A program made the translations under genes and the position numbers. Shown piece after piece: positions 36,152 to 44,702 of a stretch of 64,000 nucleotides of DNA. Origin of the DNA: Longispora fulva (lineage in GTDB: Bacteria > Actinomycetota > Actinomycetes > Mycobacteriales > Micromonosporaceae); NCBI RefSeq assembly GCF_015751905.1, contig NZ_JADOUF010000001.1, positions 5,766,001-5,830,000 on the forward strand. The letters are read 5' to 3'. The stretch's first letter is position 1; each line of letters opens with the position of its first letter. The notes under the pieces are model-generated. The model saw only the letters and a list, made by a program, of their open reading frames with translations, made no database searches and was not told where the DNA came from.

Positions 36152-36179
36152 AAAGGGCGAGCCCGAAGGCCCGCCCTTT
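36152..36179 (-). terminator. groEL terminator
   Basis: A stem of 8 bp, a one-pair mismatch and 3 more bp (AAAGGGCG 36152-36159 with 36172-36179, apex CGAA) lies 18 bases past the groEL stop; on the minus strand it ends in TTTTCC. Confidence 0.8.
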
Positions 36180-36197
36180 CCCGAGGAAGATCAGGAC

Positions 36198-37907
<1,710 letters not shown>

Positions 37908-37932
37908 CTACGGAGGGCCTCACCTTCTCGAC

Positions 37933-37959
37933 CTGGCACTCGCAGTGCACGAGTGCCAG
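37933..37959 (-). promoter_or_regulatory. Second CIRCE element in the groEL leader
   Basis: CTGGCACTC at 37933-37941, nine bases, then GAGTGCCAG at 37951-37959: the CIRCE core GCACTC-N9-GAGTGC with perfect symmetry, extended by one AC/GT pair on each side. It falls within the predicted transcribed leader, so it could act on DNA as an HrcA site and in RNA as a 12-bp hairpin. Confidence 0.8.
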
Positions 37960-37964
37960 GTCAA

Positions 37965-37994
37965 CGTTTAGCACTCTCCAGCCGTGAGTGCAAC
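37965..37994 (-). promoter_or_regulatory. groEL promoter with overlapping CIRCE element
   Basis: On the minus strand, TTGCAC (37988-37993) and TAAACG (37965-37970) are 17 bases apart. The CIRCE element TTAGCACTC-N9-GAGTGCAAC spans 37968-37994, covering both hexamers; the second arm differs from consensus in the last two or three positions. HrcA bound here would block polymerase directly. The element ends directly beside the upstream gene's stop codon at 37995. Confidence 0.82.
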
Positions 37995-38828
37995 CTATAC
38001 GGCCTCTCTCAGGAGCTGATCCGTGCTCAGCGGCGTCTCCCGGGAGCGCAGGTCGGCGTACGTCACAACGGTCCCGGCCAGCACCAGGACGAAGATCGGC
38101 AGCGCCACGACGGCCGACCAGAGCCCGCTGCCGACCTCGGCGACGAACCGGAACGCGTCCCCGCTGATCGAGGAGGACAGGCTGCCCGGGGCGCCCAGGC
38201 AGCAGGAGAGCGCGAGGACCACGAGCGCGAGGGGTACCAGTCGCGACAGCGTGTGGCCGAACCGGGCGTGGGTGAGCTTGAAGGAGCGCGGGATCCCGGG
38301 GCTCCGCTCGTAGACGACAACCGGGGTGACCAGCGCGCACGCGACGGCGAAGTAGATCGAGCCGACGAGGCACAGGCACAGGCCGAGCACGATCAGGATC
38401 GAGGTGAGGATCTGCCAGCCCCAGACGGGCAGGGCGCGGGTGCGGCCGAACCGGAGCGCCGCGCCGAGGGTGACAGGCCGGCCGGAGGCCTCCTGGGTGA
38501 TCGCCCACACGCCGGCCGCCGCGCCGAGCGAACCGAGGTAGGCGGAGACGATCCACACCACGAACGACAGCAGGGCCGCCCAGGGGTGGAAGTTCGCGCT
38601 GTCGTAGGTGGCGTCGCCCATGGGCTGGGTGTAGGAGGCGCTGCCGAGGACGCTGAGCACGACGGTCGGGGCGGCGATGGTGACCGCCGCGATGGTCAGG
38701 AGCGACTTCCAACTGCGCCGGATGACGCCGACCACCCGGTCGTACCAGCCGCCGAATCCGGCTGCGGGGTCGGGCACGAGCGGATCGTCGGTCGGTTGGC
38801 CGACGGCCTGATAGCCATAACTCGCCAT
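37995..38828 (-). CDS. Hypothetical multi-helix membrane protein
   Basis: A 277-residue protein from ATG 38828. A soluble N terminus of about 35 residues (SYGYQAVGQP) precedes about six hydrophobic helices, with a cysteine-containing helix (LGLCLCLVGSIYFAVACALV) and the loop SPGIPRSFKLTHARFGH. The layout resembles glycerophosphoryl-diester-phosphodiesterase membrane-domain-like or DUF-type proteins of actinobacteria, but I cannot assign a family. Its stop codon abuts the groEL CIRCE element. It follows the LysR gene by 40 bases and may share its transcript. Confidence 0.6.
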   Translation of the reverse strand: MASYGYQAVGQPTDDPLVPDPAAGFGGWYDRVVGVIRRSWKSLLTIAAVTIAAPTVVLSVLGSASYTQPMGDATYDSANFHPWAALLSFVVWIVSAYLGSLGAAAGVWAITQEASGRPVTLGAALRFGRTRALPVWGWQILTSILIVLGLCLCLVGSIYFAVACALVTPVVVYERSPGIPRSFKLTHARFGHTLSRLVPLALVVLALSCCLGAPGSLSSSISGDAFRFVAEVGSGLWSAVVALPIFVLVLAGTVVTYADLRSRETPLSTDQLLREAV

Positions 38829-38868
38829 GTTCGCCCCCTATTGGGTAGTTGAACATTGCTTAGCATGA

Positions 38869-39768
38869 CTACGATAAGTTTTTCCGGGAAACAGCCTGAA
38901 CGAATGCCGTGACCGCCCTGTCGCGCGATCCGGCGAGCCGAATGGCGCGTAGTTCCCTGGCCAGAGAAAGCCCTTTCACGGGTACGAGGACCAGCGTCCC
39001 CGCCGCGAGCTCCCCCGCCACCGCCAACCGGCTGAGAATGGTCGCGCCCAGCCCGGCCCGCACCGCGGCCTTGAGCGCCTCGGTGGACGTCATCACCCCG
39101 AACGGCTCGGCGATCAGGTGCCCGGCCGCCGCTGCCGCCGCCTCGTAGGTCCGCCGGGTGCCGGACTCGGACTCGCGCAGCAGCAACCGGGTGGCGACGA
39201 GGGTCTCCAGCGGCAGCGGCCCGTCGAGCCGGGCCCACGGGTGGTCGGGTGCGACGAGCACGACCAGCTCGTCGCGGTCGAACAGCCGGGTGGTCAGCCC
39301 GGCGGTCGGGATGGGCCCCTCGACGAACCCGACGTCGACGGCCCCGGACCGCACGAGGGCCGTGACCTCGTCGGAGTTGGCGACGGTCAGGGACACCGTG
39401 ATGTCCCCGGCCGCGGCGATCCGGGCCGGCAGCACGTACTCGGCGTTGGTGTAGCTGGCGGCCACCCTGATCCGGCCTTGGGCCCCGGCCCGCAGCGCCT
39501 CGGCCTCGCCGGCGAACCGGTCGGCGGCGGAGAGCAGGTCCCGGGCCAGGTCGGCGAGCCGGGCGCCCTCCGAGGTGGGCCGGCAGCCGCGCGGTGTACG
39601 GATCAGGAGTTCGACCCCGACCCGGCGCTCGAGCCGGCGGAGCGCCTCGCTGGCGGACGGCTGGGTGATCTGGTGCGCGCGGGCGGCGGCGGAGATGCTG
39701 CCGGTGGTGACGGCGTCGACGAACAGGCCGAGGGAGACGAGGTCCGCGAGCCCGAGACGACTACCCAT
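38869..39768 (-). CDS. LysR-family transcriptional regulator
   Basis: A 299-residue regulator. The HTH is visible as FVDAVTTGSISAAARAHQITQPSASEALRRLE with HRVGVELL-type wing (RRVGVELLIRTPRG), and the effector-binding domain follows from about residue 90 (IRVAASYTNAEYVLP; GAVDVGFVEGP; DELVVLVAPDHP). The target and co-inducer are unknown. The start codon at 39768 lies inside a large palindrome, so autoregulation or translation control is likely. The downstream gene is the membrane protein at 37995-38828. Confidence 0.9.
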   Translation of the reverse strand: MGSRLGLADLVSLGLFVDAVTTGSISAAARAHQITQPSASEALRRLERRVGVELLIRTPRGCRPTSEGARLADLARDLLSAADRFAGEAEALRAGAQGRIRVAASYTNAEYVLPARIAAAGDITVSLTVANSDEVTALVRSGAVDVGFVEGPIPTAGLTTRLFDRDELVVLVAPDHPWARLDGPLPLETLVATRLLLRESESGTRRTYEAAAAAAGHLIAEPFGVMTSTEALKAAVRAGLGATILSRLAVAGELAAGTLVLVPVKGLSLARELRAIRLAGSRDRAVTAFVQAVSRKNLS

Positions 39769-39801
39769 AGGTTGAGTCTATGGGTAGTCCACCTCGTCTC
39801 G
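39753..39801. promoter_or_regulatory. Nested palindrome at the LysR start codon
   Basis: A perfect 10-bp inverted repeat CTACCCATAG (39761-39770) / CTATGGGTAG (39778-39787) with a 7-base spacer contains the LysR start codon. An outer pair CGAGACGA (39753-39760) / TCGTCTCG (39794-39801) extends it, interrupted by six bases on the right arm. It can act as an operator, and as RNA hairpin after the convergently placed cold-shock gene (stop at 39823, same strand). Confidence 0.6.
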
Positions 39802-39822
39802 ACGCTGTCCGGCGAGAACGAA

Positions 39823-40026
39823 TCAGCCTGCCAGTCGGACGTTCTCCGCCTGCGGACCCTTCTGGCCCTGACCGATTTCGAACTCGACCCGCTGGCCATC
39901 GTCCAGCGACTTGTACCCATCCATCTGGATCGACGAAAAGTGGACAAAAACATCCTGCCCGCCGTCCACGGCGATGAAGCCGTAGCCCTTTTCGCTGTTG
40001 AACCACTTGACAGTGCCCTCAGCCAC
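39823..40026 (-). CDS. Cold-shock protein (CspA family)
   Basis: A 67-residue cold-shock domain protein. GTG 40026 is preceded by AAGGAAG; longer in-frame starts would add a non-conserved N terminus. RNP-1 is KGYGFIAV and RNP-2 is DVFVHFSSI; it ends in [10 protein letters not shown] as canonical CspA proteins do. It acts as a single-stranded nucleic-acid chaperone. The 177 bases to the divergent kinase gene are AT-rich for this genome and probably hold its promoter and a leader; I see no terminator within them. Confidence 0.93.
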   Translation of the reverse strand: MAEGTVKWFNSEKGYGFIAVDGGQDVFVHFSSIQMDGYKSLDDGQRVEFEIGQGQKGPQAENVRLAG

Positions 40027-40203
40027 GCTGCACTTCCTTCTGCCAAACACCCCGACGCCGCACACCGCGAACGCCGACACCAAGCCATTCCCGGAGCTCG
40101 ATGAACGCACGCTACACGAGCCGATCAACCAACGCACTAATACAAACCGGACAGTAGAAATATCGCTGCGACTGTGGACAATCGCGGCTACATTCTGTTT
40201 CTT

Positions 40204-41043
40204 ATGCGCGCACATCCACCGCCGTCCGACGCCACTCGCGAATGGCTACGGAAAGTCATCAATGCCGATGTATCGACGATCGTGCCGCTCGCCGGTGGGA
40301 TCGCACAGTCCGTCACCGGCGTGACGACGTCCGACGGCCGGGAGTACGTGCTGCGGCTGTGGAGCCGTCCCGACTGGCGGGAGACCGACCCCGACCACAG
40401 CCCGGAGAACGAGGTGGCGGCCCTCGCGGCGCTCGCCGGCAGCGGCCTGCCGGTGCCCGAGGTCGTGGCGGTGGACGCCCACGGCCGGCACGGGGAGTTC
40501 CCGGCGCTGCTGATGACCCGGCTGCCAGGCACGATCCTGTCGAGCGCCACCCACGCGTCCCCGGAGGCCGAGCCGTTGACCGCCGGCATGCTCCGCCAGC
40601 TCGTCGAGGCCGCCGAGGTGTTGCACACGCTGCCGGTGCCCGCCGTCGGCCCGTACGCGCCGTACGCGGACCTGACCGACTGGGAGCCGCCGTCGGACCA
40701 CCCGGCGTGGGACCGGGCCTTCGCCGTGGCCGCCGCCCGGCCGGCCCCGACACCGGACGTGTTCATCCACCGCGACTACCACCCCGGTAACACTCTGTGG
40801 CAGGACGGCCGGCTGACGGGCATCATCGACTGGACCACGGCCGCACACGGACCGGCAGGGGTGGACCTCGCGCACCTCCGGATCAACCTGGTCCACGCCT
40901 ACGGTCAGTGGGCCGCCGACACCGTGCTGCGGTTCGCTCCCGAACACAACCCTTACTGGGACATCCGGGCCGTGCTCGACATGGTCGACGCCGAGGACGA
41001 GAGCCTGCCAGCAATCGAGCGCTATCTGGAGACCCTGCTGTGA
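40204..41043 (+). CDS. APH-family phosphotransferase
   Basis: A 279-residue kinase-like protein. Catalytic loop [16 protein letters not shown] (Asp in HRDYHPGN) and the metal site [12 protein letters not shown] are clear, and the nucleotide-binding half has [10 protein letters not shown] and [10 protein letters not shown]. The family phosphorylates small molecules, including aminoglycosides and homoserine; substrate unknown. I prefer ATG 40204, where TACATT upstream suggests a leaderless message; GTG 40174 would add ten residues. Its TGA overlaps the GTG of the GNAT gene, indicating coupled translation. Confidence 0.82.
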   Translation: MRAHPPPSDATREWLRKVINADVSTIVPLAGGIAQSVTGVTTSDGREYVLRLWSRPDWRETDPDHSPENEVAALAALAGSGLPVPEVVAVDAHGRHGEFPALLMTRLPGTILSSATHASPEAEPLTAGMLRQLVEAAEVLHTLPVPAVGPYAPYADLTDWEPPSDHPAWDRAFAVAAARPAPTPDVFIHRDYHPGNTLWQDGRLTGIIDWTTAAHGPAGVDLAHLRINLVHAYGQWAADTVLRFAPEHNPYWDIRAVLDMVDAEDESLPAIERYLETLL

Positions 41044-41561
41044 TCATCCGACGCGCGACGATGGCCGACACCGCGCACCTGCGGGCCCTGAGGATCGAGG
41101 CCCTGGCCGACGCGCCGCTGGCGTTCGCGACGAAGCTGGACGAGGCGCTGTCCAGGCCCAACGAGACATGGGTCGAGGCGACCGCGCGCGGGGCGGCAGG
41201 GGTCGAGCAGGTCCAGTTCGTGGCGGAGGTCGACGGCCGGATCGTCGGGTCGTCGATCGGGCTGGCCCGGGACGACCACACCTACGTCATCGGCGTCTAC
41301 ATCCAGCCCGCGCACCGGGGCAGGGGGCTGCTCGGCGGGATCATCGGCGCGCTCGCGCACTGGTCCGTCGCGTGTGGACGCCCCGAGCTCCGGCTGGACG
41401 TGACGAGTGCGGCGGCGCAGCGCGCGTACCAGAAGATGGGGTTTGTCGAGACCGGTCGCGGGCCCGGCTTCACCCCGCTGAGCACGTGGTCGAAGGTCTT
41501 CATGGCCCTGCCGCTGCCCTGCGCCGCCGTGGCGGATGGTCCGGGCGGGCATGCCCGCTAG
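41040..41561 (+). CDS. GNAT-family N-acetyltransferase
   Basis: A 173-residue acetyltransferase starting at the GTG that overlaps the kinase stop (GTGA). The acetyl-CoA-binding motif is QPAHRGRGLLGGIIGAL, followed by the core strand and LRLDVTSAAAQRAYQKMGF, typical of GNAT proteins. The substrate is unknown; coupling with an APH-like kinase suggests the two modify related small molecules, such as an antibiotic or amine. Confidence 0.85.
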   Translation: MIIRRATMADTAHLRALRIEALADAPLAFATKLDEALSRPNETWVEATARGAAGVEQVQFVAEVDGRIVGSSIGLARDDHTYVIGVYIQPAHRGRGLLGGIIGALAHWSVACGRPELRLDVTSAAAQRAYQKMGFVETGRGPGFTPLSTWSKVFMALPLPCAAVADGPGGHAR

Positions 41562-41638
41562 GGTCACGGGGCGCACGCCCGGATCATCGCCAGCAGCGGG
41601 CGCGCGCCGTTCCTGACCGACCCCGCGCACCGGTGGAG

Positions 41639-42571
41639 TCAGGGCACCGCCGACGGGCTGGGGCTCGCGGCCGGGGTCGGGCTGGCGGCCGGAGTCGGGA
41701 CGGCGGTCGGGCTCGCCGAGGGTCCGGCCCCCGGGGTCCGCTGTGGGCGCCTGATCGGGCCGGGACCGTTGTGGTCCGACGGGCACAGCGGGTAGACCCA
41801 CTGCGTCGGCTCGCCGTACGTCGGCGGGCGGTTACCACAGCTCCACGGGTGGCCGAGCTGGATGACGTCGCCGTTCTGGTCGTAGAGCCGGACGTCCTTC
41901 AGCGGGTTGCCGTCGGCGTCGTAGGCGACCACGTCGTTCACGCCCTGCCACCGGTCGTAGACGCTGACTCCCCGGTCGCCCTCGCTGCCCTGGATGACGA
42001 AGACCAGTCCGGTGAACGCGAGCGGCACGGTGCCCAGGATCAGCAGCCACCGGAACCAGCCGGTCACCGACCGGGTCCGCCGGCCGAGCCAGATCGAGAA
42101 CGCGACGCACCCGACCAGCACGACCACCGCCACCAAGGGGTGGTTGTCGGTGAACGGCAGCAGACCGGTGGAGCGCCCGGACACCACCAGCATCACCCAG
42201 CACGCGACGATCCAGCCCCGGAAGACCCACCAGGCGGGCCGCAGGGCGACCAGAAGATCCACCATTCGGGGGTACCCGACCACCCGCCCCAGCCGCACGT
42301 CCATCCGTCGGCCGAAGGCGACGACCCGCTGCCAGTCCGGGGTGGAGGTGGACTTCGGGGCCGGTTCGAGCCCGGCCGCCGCGCGCAACTCCGCCGCGTA
42401 CTCCGCCGGGCCGCCCAGCCGCTCGGCCAGCGTCCCGCTGTGCTCGGCCTCGATGTCGGCCAGGTGCGCCGGGAGGTCCTCCATCAGCTCGTCGCGGACC
42501 TCCGACGGCAGGTCGGCCAGCGCCGAGCGCACCCCCGCCAGATACGCCTCACTCTGGTTCGTCGTGGTCAT
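41639..42571 (-). CDS. HAAS-domain membrane protein, PadR partner
   Basis: A 310-residue protein; ATG 42571 shares one base with the PadR stop (TGATG). Residues 8-40 form a HAAS-type helical domain (AYLAGVRSALADLPSEVRDEL), often encoded after PadR genes. Three membrane helices follow (about 113-131, 145-165, 176-195), then a domain of about 80 residues with two cysteines (WSCGNRP, YPLCPSDH) and a low-complexity Pro/Ala/Ser tail. Presumably it is a membrane effector controlled by the coupled PadR regulator. Confidence 0.75.
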   Translation of the reverse strand: MTTTNQSEAYLAGVRSALADLPSEVRDELMEDLPAHLADIEAEHSGTLAERLGGPAEYAAELRAAAGLEPAPKSTSTPDWQRVVAFGRRMDVRLGRVVGYPRMVDLLVALRPAWWVFRGWIVACWVMLVVSGRSTGLLPFTDNHPLVAVVVLVGCVAFSIWLGRRTRSVTGWFRWLLILGTVPLAFTGLVFVIQGSEGDRGVSVYDRWQGVNDVVAYDADGNPLKDVRLYDQNGDVIQLGHPWSCGNRPPTYGEPTQWVYPLCPSDHNGPGPIRRPQRTPGAGPSASPTAVPTPAASPTPAASPSPSAVP

Positions 42572-42900
42572 CACGCGGCCGCCCTCCCGTCGAGCAGGCT
42601 GTTCATGGTTGTGGCGAACCCGCGCCACACCGTGCTCGCGTCCGTGAGCTGGGTGCGGCCGGCGGGGTTGAGCGCGTAGTACTTGCGGTGCGGGCCCTCC
42701 TCGGAGGGGACCACGTACGTGGTCAGGTAGCCGGCGGTGAACAGCCGGCGCAGGGTGCCGTAGACGGAGGCGTCGCCGACCTCGTCCAGCCCGGACGCCC
42801 GCAGTCTGCGGAGGATGTCGTACCCGTAGCCGTCCTCTTCGCGGAGCACCGCGAGGACGGCCAGGTCGAGCACTCCTTTGAGAAGCTGGGTGGTATCCAC
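42571..42900 (-). CDS. PadR-family transcriptional regulator
   Basis: A 109-residue regulator. I chose GTG 42900 (TTQLLKGVLDLAVLAVLREE), which matches the usual N terminus of this class; an upstream GTG at 42921 would enter the operator. The fold shows GYGYDILRRLRASGL, VYGTLRRLFTAGYL and the wing EGPHRKYYALNPAG. It is coupled to the HAAS membrane protein. A near-perfect palindrome lies 10 bases upstream. Confidence 0.9.
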   Translation of the reverse strand: MDTTQLLKGVLDLAVLAVLREEDGYGYDILRRLRASGLDEVGDASVYGTLRRLFTAGYLTTYVVPSEEGPHRKYYALNPAGRTQLTDASTVWRGFATTMNSLLDGRAAA

Positions 42901-42910
42901 GCATCGGAGA

Positions 42911-42931
42911 GTACTGCGCACAGCGAAGTAC
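42911..42931. promoter_or_regulatory. Probable PadR operator
   Basis: A 21-base palindrome, GTACT-G-CGC / GCG-A-AGTAC around ACA, with one mismatched pair, directly precedes the PadR start. It lies between divergent PadR and ArsR genes. Confidence 0.45.
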
Positions 42932-42993
42932 CGTCAAGACGGCACTACCCCTGGCCGCGCTGTACCCGGGTCCGGCAGAAGCCAAAGAAGTCC

Positions 42994-43025
42994 TTGACAT
43001 CTCCAGATGCCAAAGTATTCTTTGG
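42994..43025 (+). promoter_or_regulatory. ArsR gene promoter with overlapping operator
   Basis: TTGACA (42994-42999) and TATTCT (43016-43021), 16 bases apart, place the start of transcription at about the ATG 43029, so the message is probably leaderless. The perfect inverted repeat CCAAAG-TATT-CTTTGG (43010-43025) covers the -10 element; a further half-site GCCAAAG lies at 42981-42987. Confidence 0.65.
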
Positions 43026-43028
43026 GAT

Positions 43029-43598
43029 ATGGAGATCCGAGACCCCCGGGCGATCAAGGCGCTGGCGCACCCGCTGCGCCTCGACCTGCTGGAGCTGCTG
43101 GGAGCCAGCGGCCCGGCGACCGCGGCGCACTGCGCCCGGGTGCTGGGCGTCCCGCAGGCCAACTGCTCCTTCCACCTCCGGCAGCTCGCCCGCTTCGGCT
43201 TCGTCGAGGACGCCGGGCACGGCCAGGACCGCCGGGAGCGCCAGTGGCGGGTGGCCGCCCAACGCCCGACCCTGCGGATCGGCACCGGCGCGGACGCCGT
43301 GGTCCGCCAGGAGGTCGAGCGGCTCGTCATCGAACGCGAGACCCGGGCCATCCTCGACCACCTGGAACGGCGGGACACCGAACCCGCCGACTGGCAGGAG
43401 GCGGCCGGCATGATGGCAGCGATCGCCGTCCTGACCGCCGAGGAGGTCGGCGACCTCAAGGAGCAGTGGATGACCCTGCTCGAGCCCTACCTGCGGCGGG
43501 ACCCGCCCCCGTCCGCCCGCCACGTCCGCTACTTCATGGCCGCGACCCCGCTGCCCGACCAGACTCGAGAGGAAACCGAACATGTCCGCGAAGACTGA
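43029..43598 (+). CDS. ArsR-type winged-helix regulator
   Basis: A 189-residue regulator: HTH region IKALAHPLRLDLLELLGA, then CARVLGVPQANCSFHLRQLARFG, wing with QDRRERQWRV. The C-terminal 100 residues are helical, larger than in classical ArsR and lacking a clear CXC metal motif, so it likely senses a small molecule or protein partner. Promoter signals suggest autorepression. The 3' end overlaps the MBL gene by 17 bases, giving a two-gene operon. Confidence 0.88.
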   Translation: MEIRDPRAIKALAHPLRLDLLELLGASGPATAAHCARVLGVPQANCSFHLRQLARFGFVEDAGHGQDRRERQWRVAAQRPTLRIGTGADAVVRQEVERLVIERETRAILDHLERRDTEPADWQEAAGMMAAIAVLTAEEVGDLKEQWMTLLEPYLRRDPPPSARHVRYFMAATPLPDQTREETEHVRED

Positions 43599-44556
43599 GT
43601 CCCTGATCGACCTCCGCGACCCGCGCCCCGTCGCTGGCGACCTCGACGTCCGTGGCCCGCGCCCCGTCCCGGGCGACCTGGACGTCCGGTGGATCCACGG
43701 CGCGCCGGGCGAGCCGCCGCTCCAGGCCCACCACTACGCGGAGCACACCGTCATCCTCCGGCAGGGCAAGGCGGTCAACTACGAGGCGCCGTTCCTCTAC
43801 CTGCTGTTCGGCGAGGAGCGCGCCCTGCTGCTCGACACCGGCGCGACCGAGGACCCGGCGGCCTTCCCGCTCCGCGCCACGGTCGACCGCCTGGTAGCCG
43901 AGTGGTTGGAGCGCCACCCCCGCGCCGGCTACCAGCTGGTCGTCGCGCACACCCACGGCCACCACGACCACGTGGCCGCCGACCCGCAGTTCGCCGACCG
44001 GCCCGACACCACCGTGGTGCCCCGGGACGCCGAGGCCGTCCGCGCCTTCTTCGGCTTCGAGGAGTGGCCGAACGGGACGGCGACCCTGGACCTGGGCGGC
44101 CGGGTGCTCGAGATCCTCGGCACGCCGGGCCACCACGAGGCGTCGATCACGGTGTACGACCCCTGGACCGGCATCCTGCTCACCGGCGACACGGTGCTCC
44201 CCGGCCGGGTGTTCGTCTTCGACCCGGCCGGGTTCCGGGCCAGCCTCGACCGGCTGCTCGCCTTCGCCGAACACCGCACCGTGACCCACGTGCTCGGCTG
44301 CCACGTCGAGCTGACCACCCGACGGGGCCGGCTCTACCCGATCGGGGCCGGCTACCAGCCACGGGAGCGCGCTCTGGCGATGACGCTCGGGCAGGTGGCG
44401 GCGCTGCGGGACGCCGCGGCGGCGATCACCGGCAAGCGGGGCGTGTTCCGGCACCCGGACTTCGTGATCTACCAGGAGCCGCAGCGCCGGCACCTGGTGG
44501 GGCTGCTGGTCCGCGGCCGGGCGTACCAGCTGCGGGCACGGCTCGGCTGGCGATAG
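43582..44556 (+). CDS. Metallo-beta-lactamase-fold hydrolase
   Basis: A 324-residue MBL-fold protein; ATG 43582 has GAGAGGAAA upstream. The metal site motif HTHGHHDHVA (HxHxDH) is clear, followed by GTPGHHEASI (third His), TGDTVLPGR (bridging Asp) and the late His in LGCHVEL. About 40 residues before the domain contain two 12-residue repeats (DPRPVAGDLDVR / GPRPVPGDLDVR). The substrate is unknown; it is probably repressed by the overlapping ArsR gene. Confidence 0.85.
   Translation: MSAKTESLIDLRDPRPVAGDLDVRGPRPVPGDLDVRWIHGAPGEPPLQAHHYAEHTVILRQGKAVNYEAPFLYLLFGEERALLLDTGATEDPAAFPLRATVDRLVAEWLERHPRAGYQLVVAHTHGHHDHVAADPQFADRPDTTVVPRDAEAVRAFFGFEEWPNGTATLDLGGRVLEILGTPGHHEASITVYDPWTGILLTGDTVLPGRVFVFDPAGFRASLDRLLAFAEHRTVTHVLGCHVELTTRRGRLYPIGAGYQPRERALAMTLGQVAALRDAAAAITGKRGVFRHPDFVIYQEPQRRHLVGLLVRGRAYQLRARLGWR
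43618..43689 (+). repeat. 36-bp tandem duplication inside the MBL gene
   Basis: Two adjacent 36-bp units (43618-43653 and 43654-43689) encode 12-residue repeats that differ at few positions. In frame and near the N terminus, they look like a recent slippage or unequal-crossover duplication. Confidence 0.7.
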
Positions 44557-44659
44557 CCCCGGCCCGCACGACGGCCGCGGCGGGTGCGGTTCGGCTGGCG
44601 CTGGACGGCCGCGGGCGGGTGCTCGTTGGCCGCGACCGCGCCGAGCGGTGGAGACACGG

Positions 44660-44689
44660 CGGGCGGGCACCCCGTGAGGTACCCGCCCG
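44660..44689 (-). terminator. Hairpin terminator after the PaaN-like gene
   Basis: A 12-pair stem with one mismatch (44660-44671 with 44678-44689) lies 13 bases past the stop at 44703. The remaining gap back to 44557 shows no gene. Confidence 0.65.
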
Positions 44690-44702
44690 ACGATCGGAAC
44701 TG

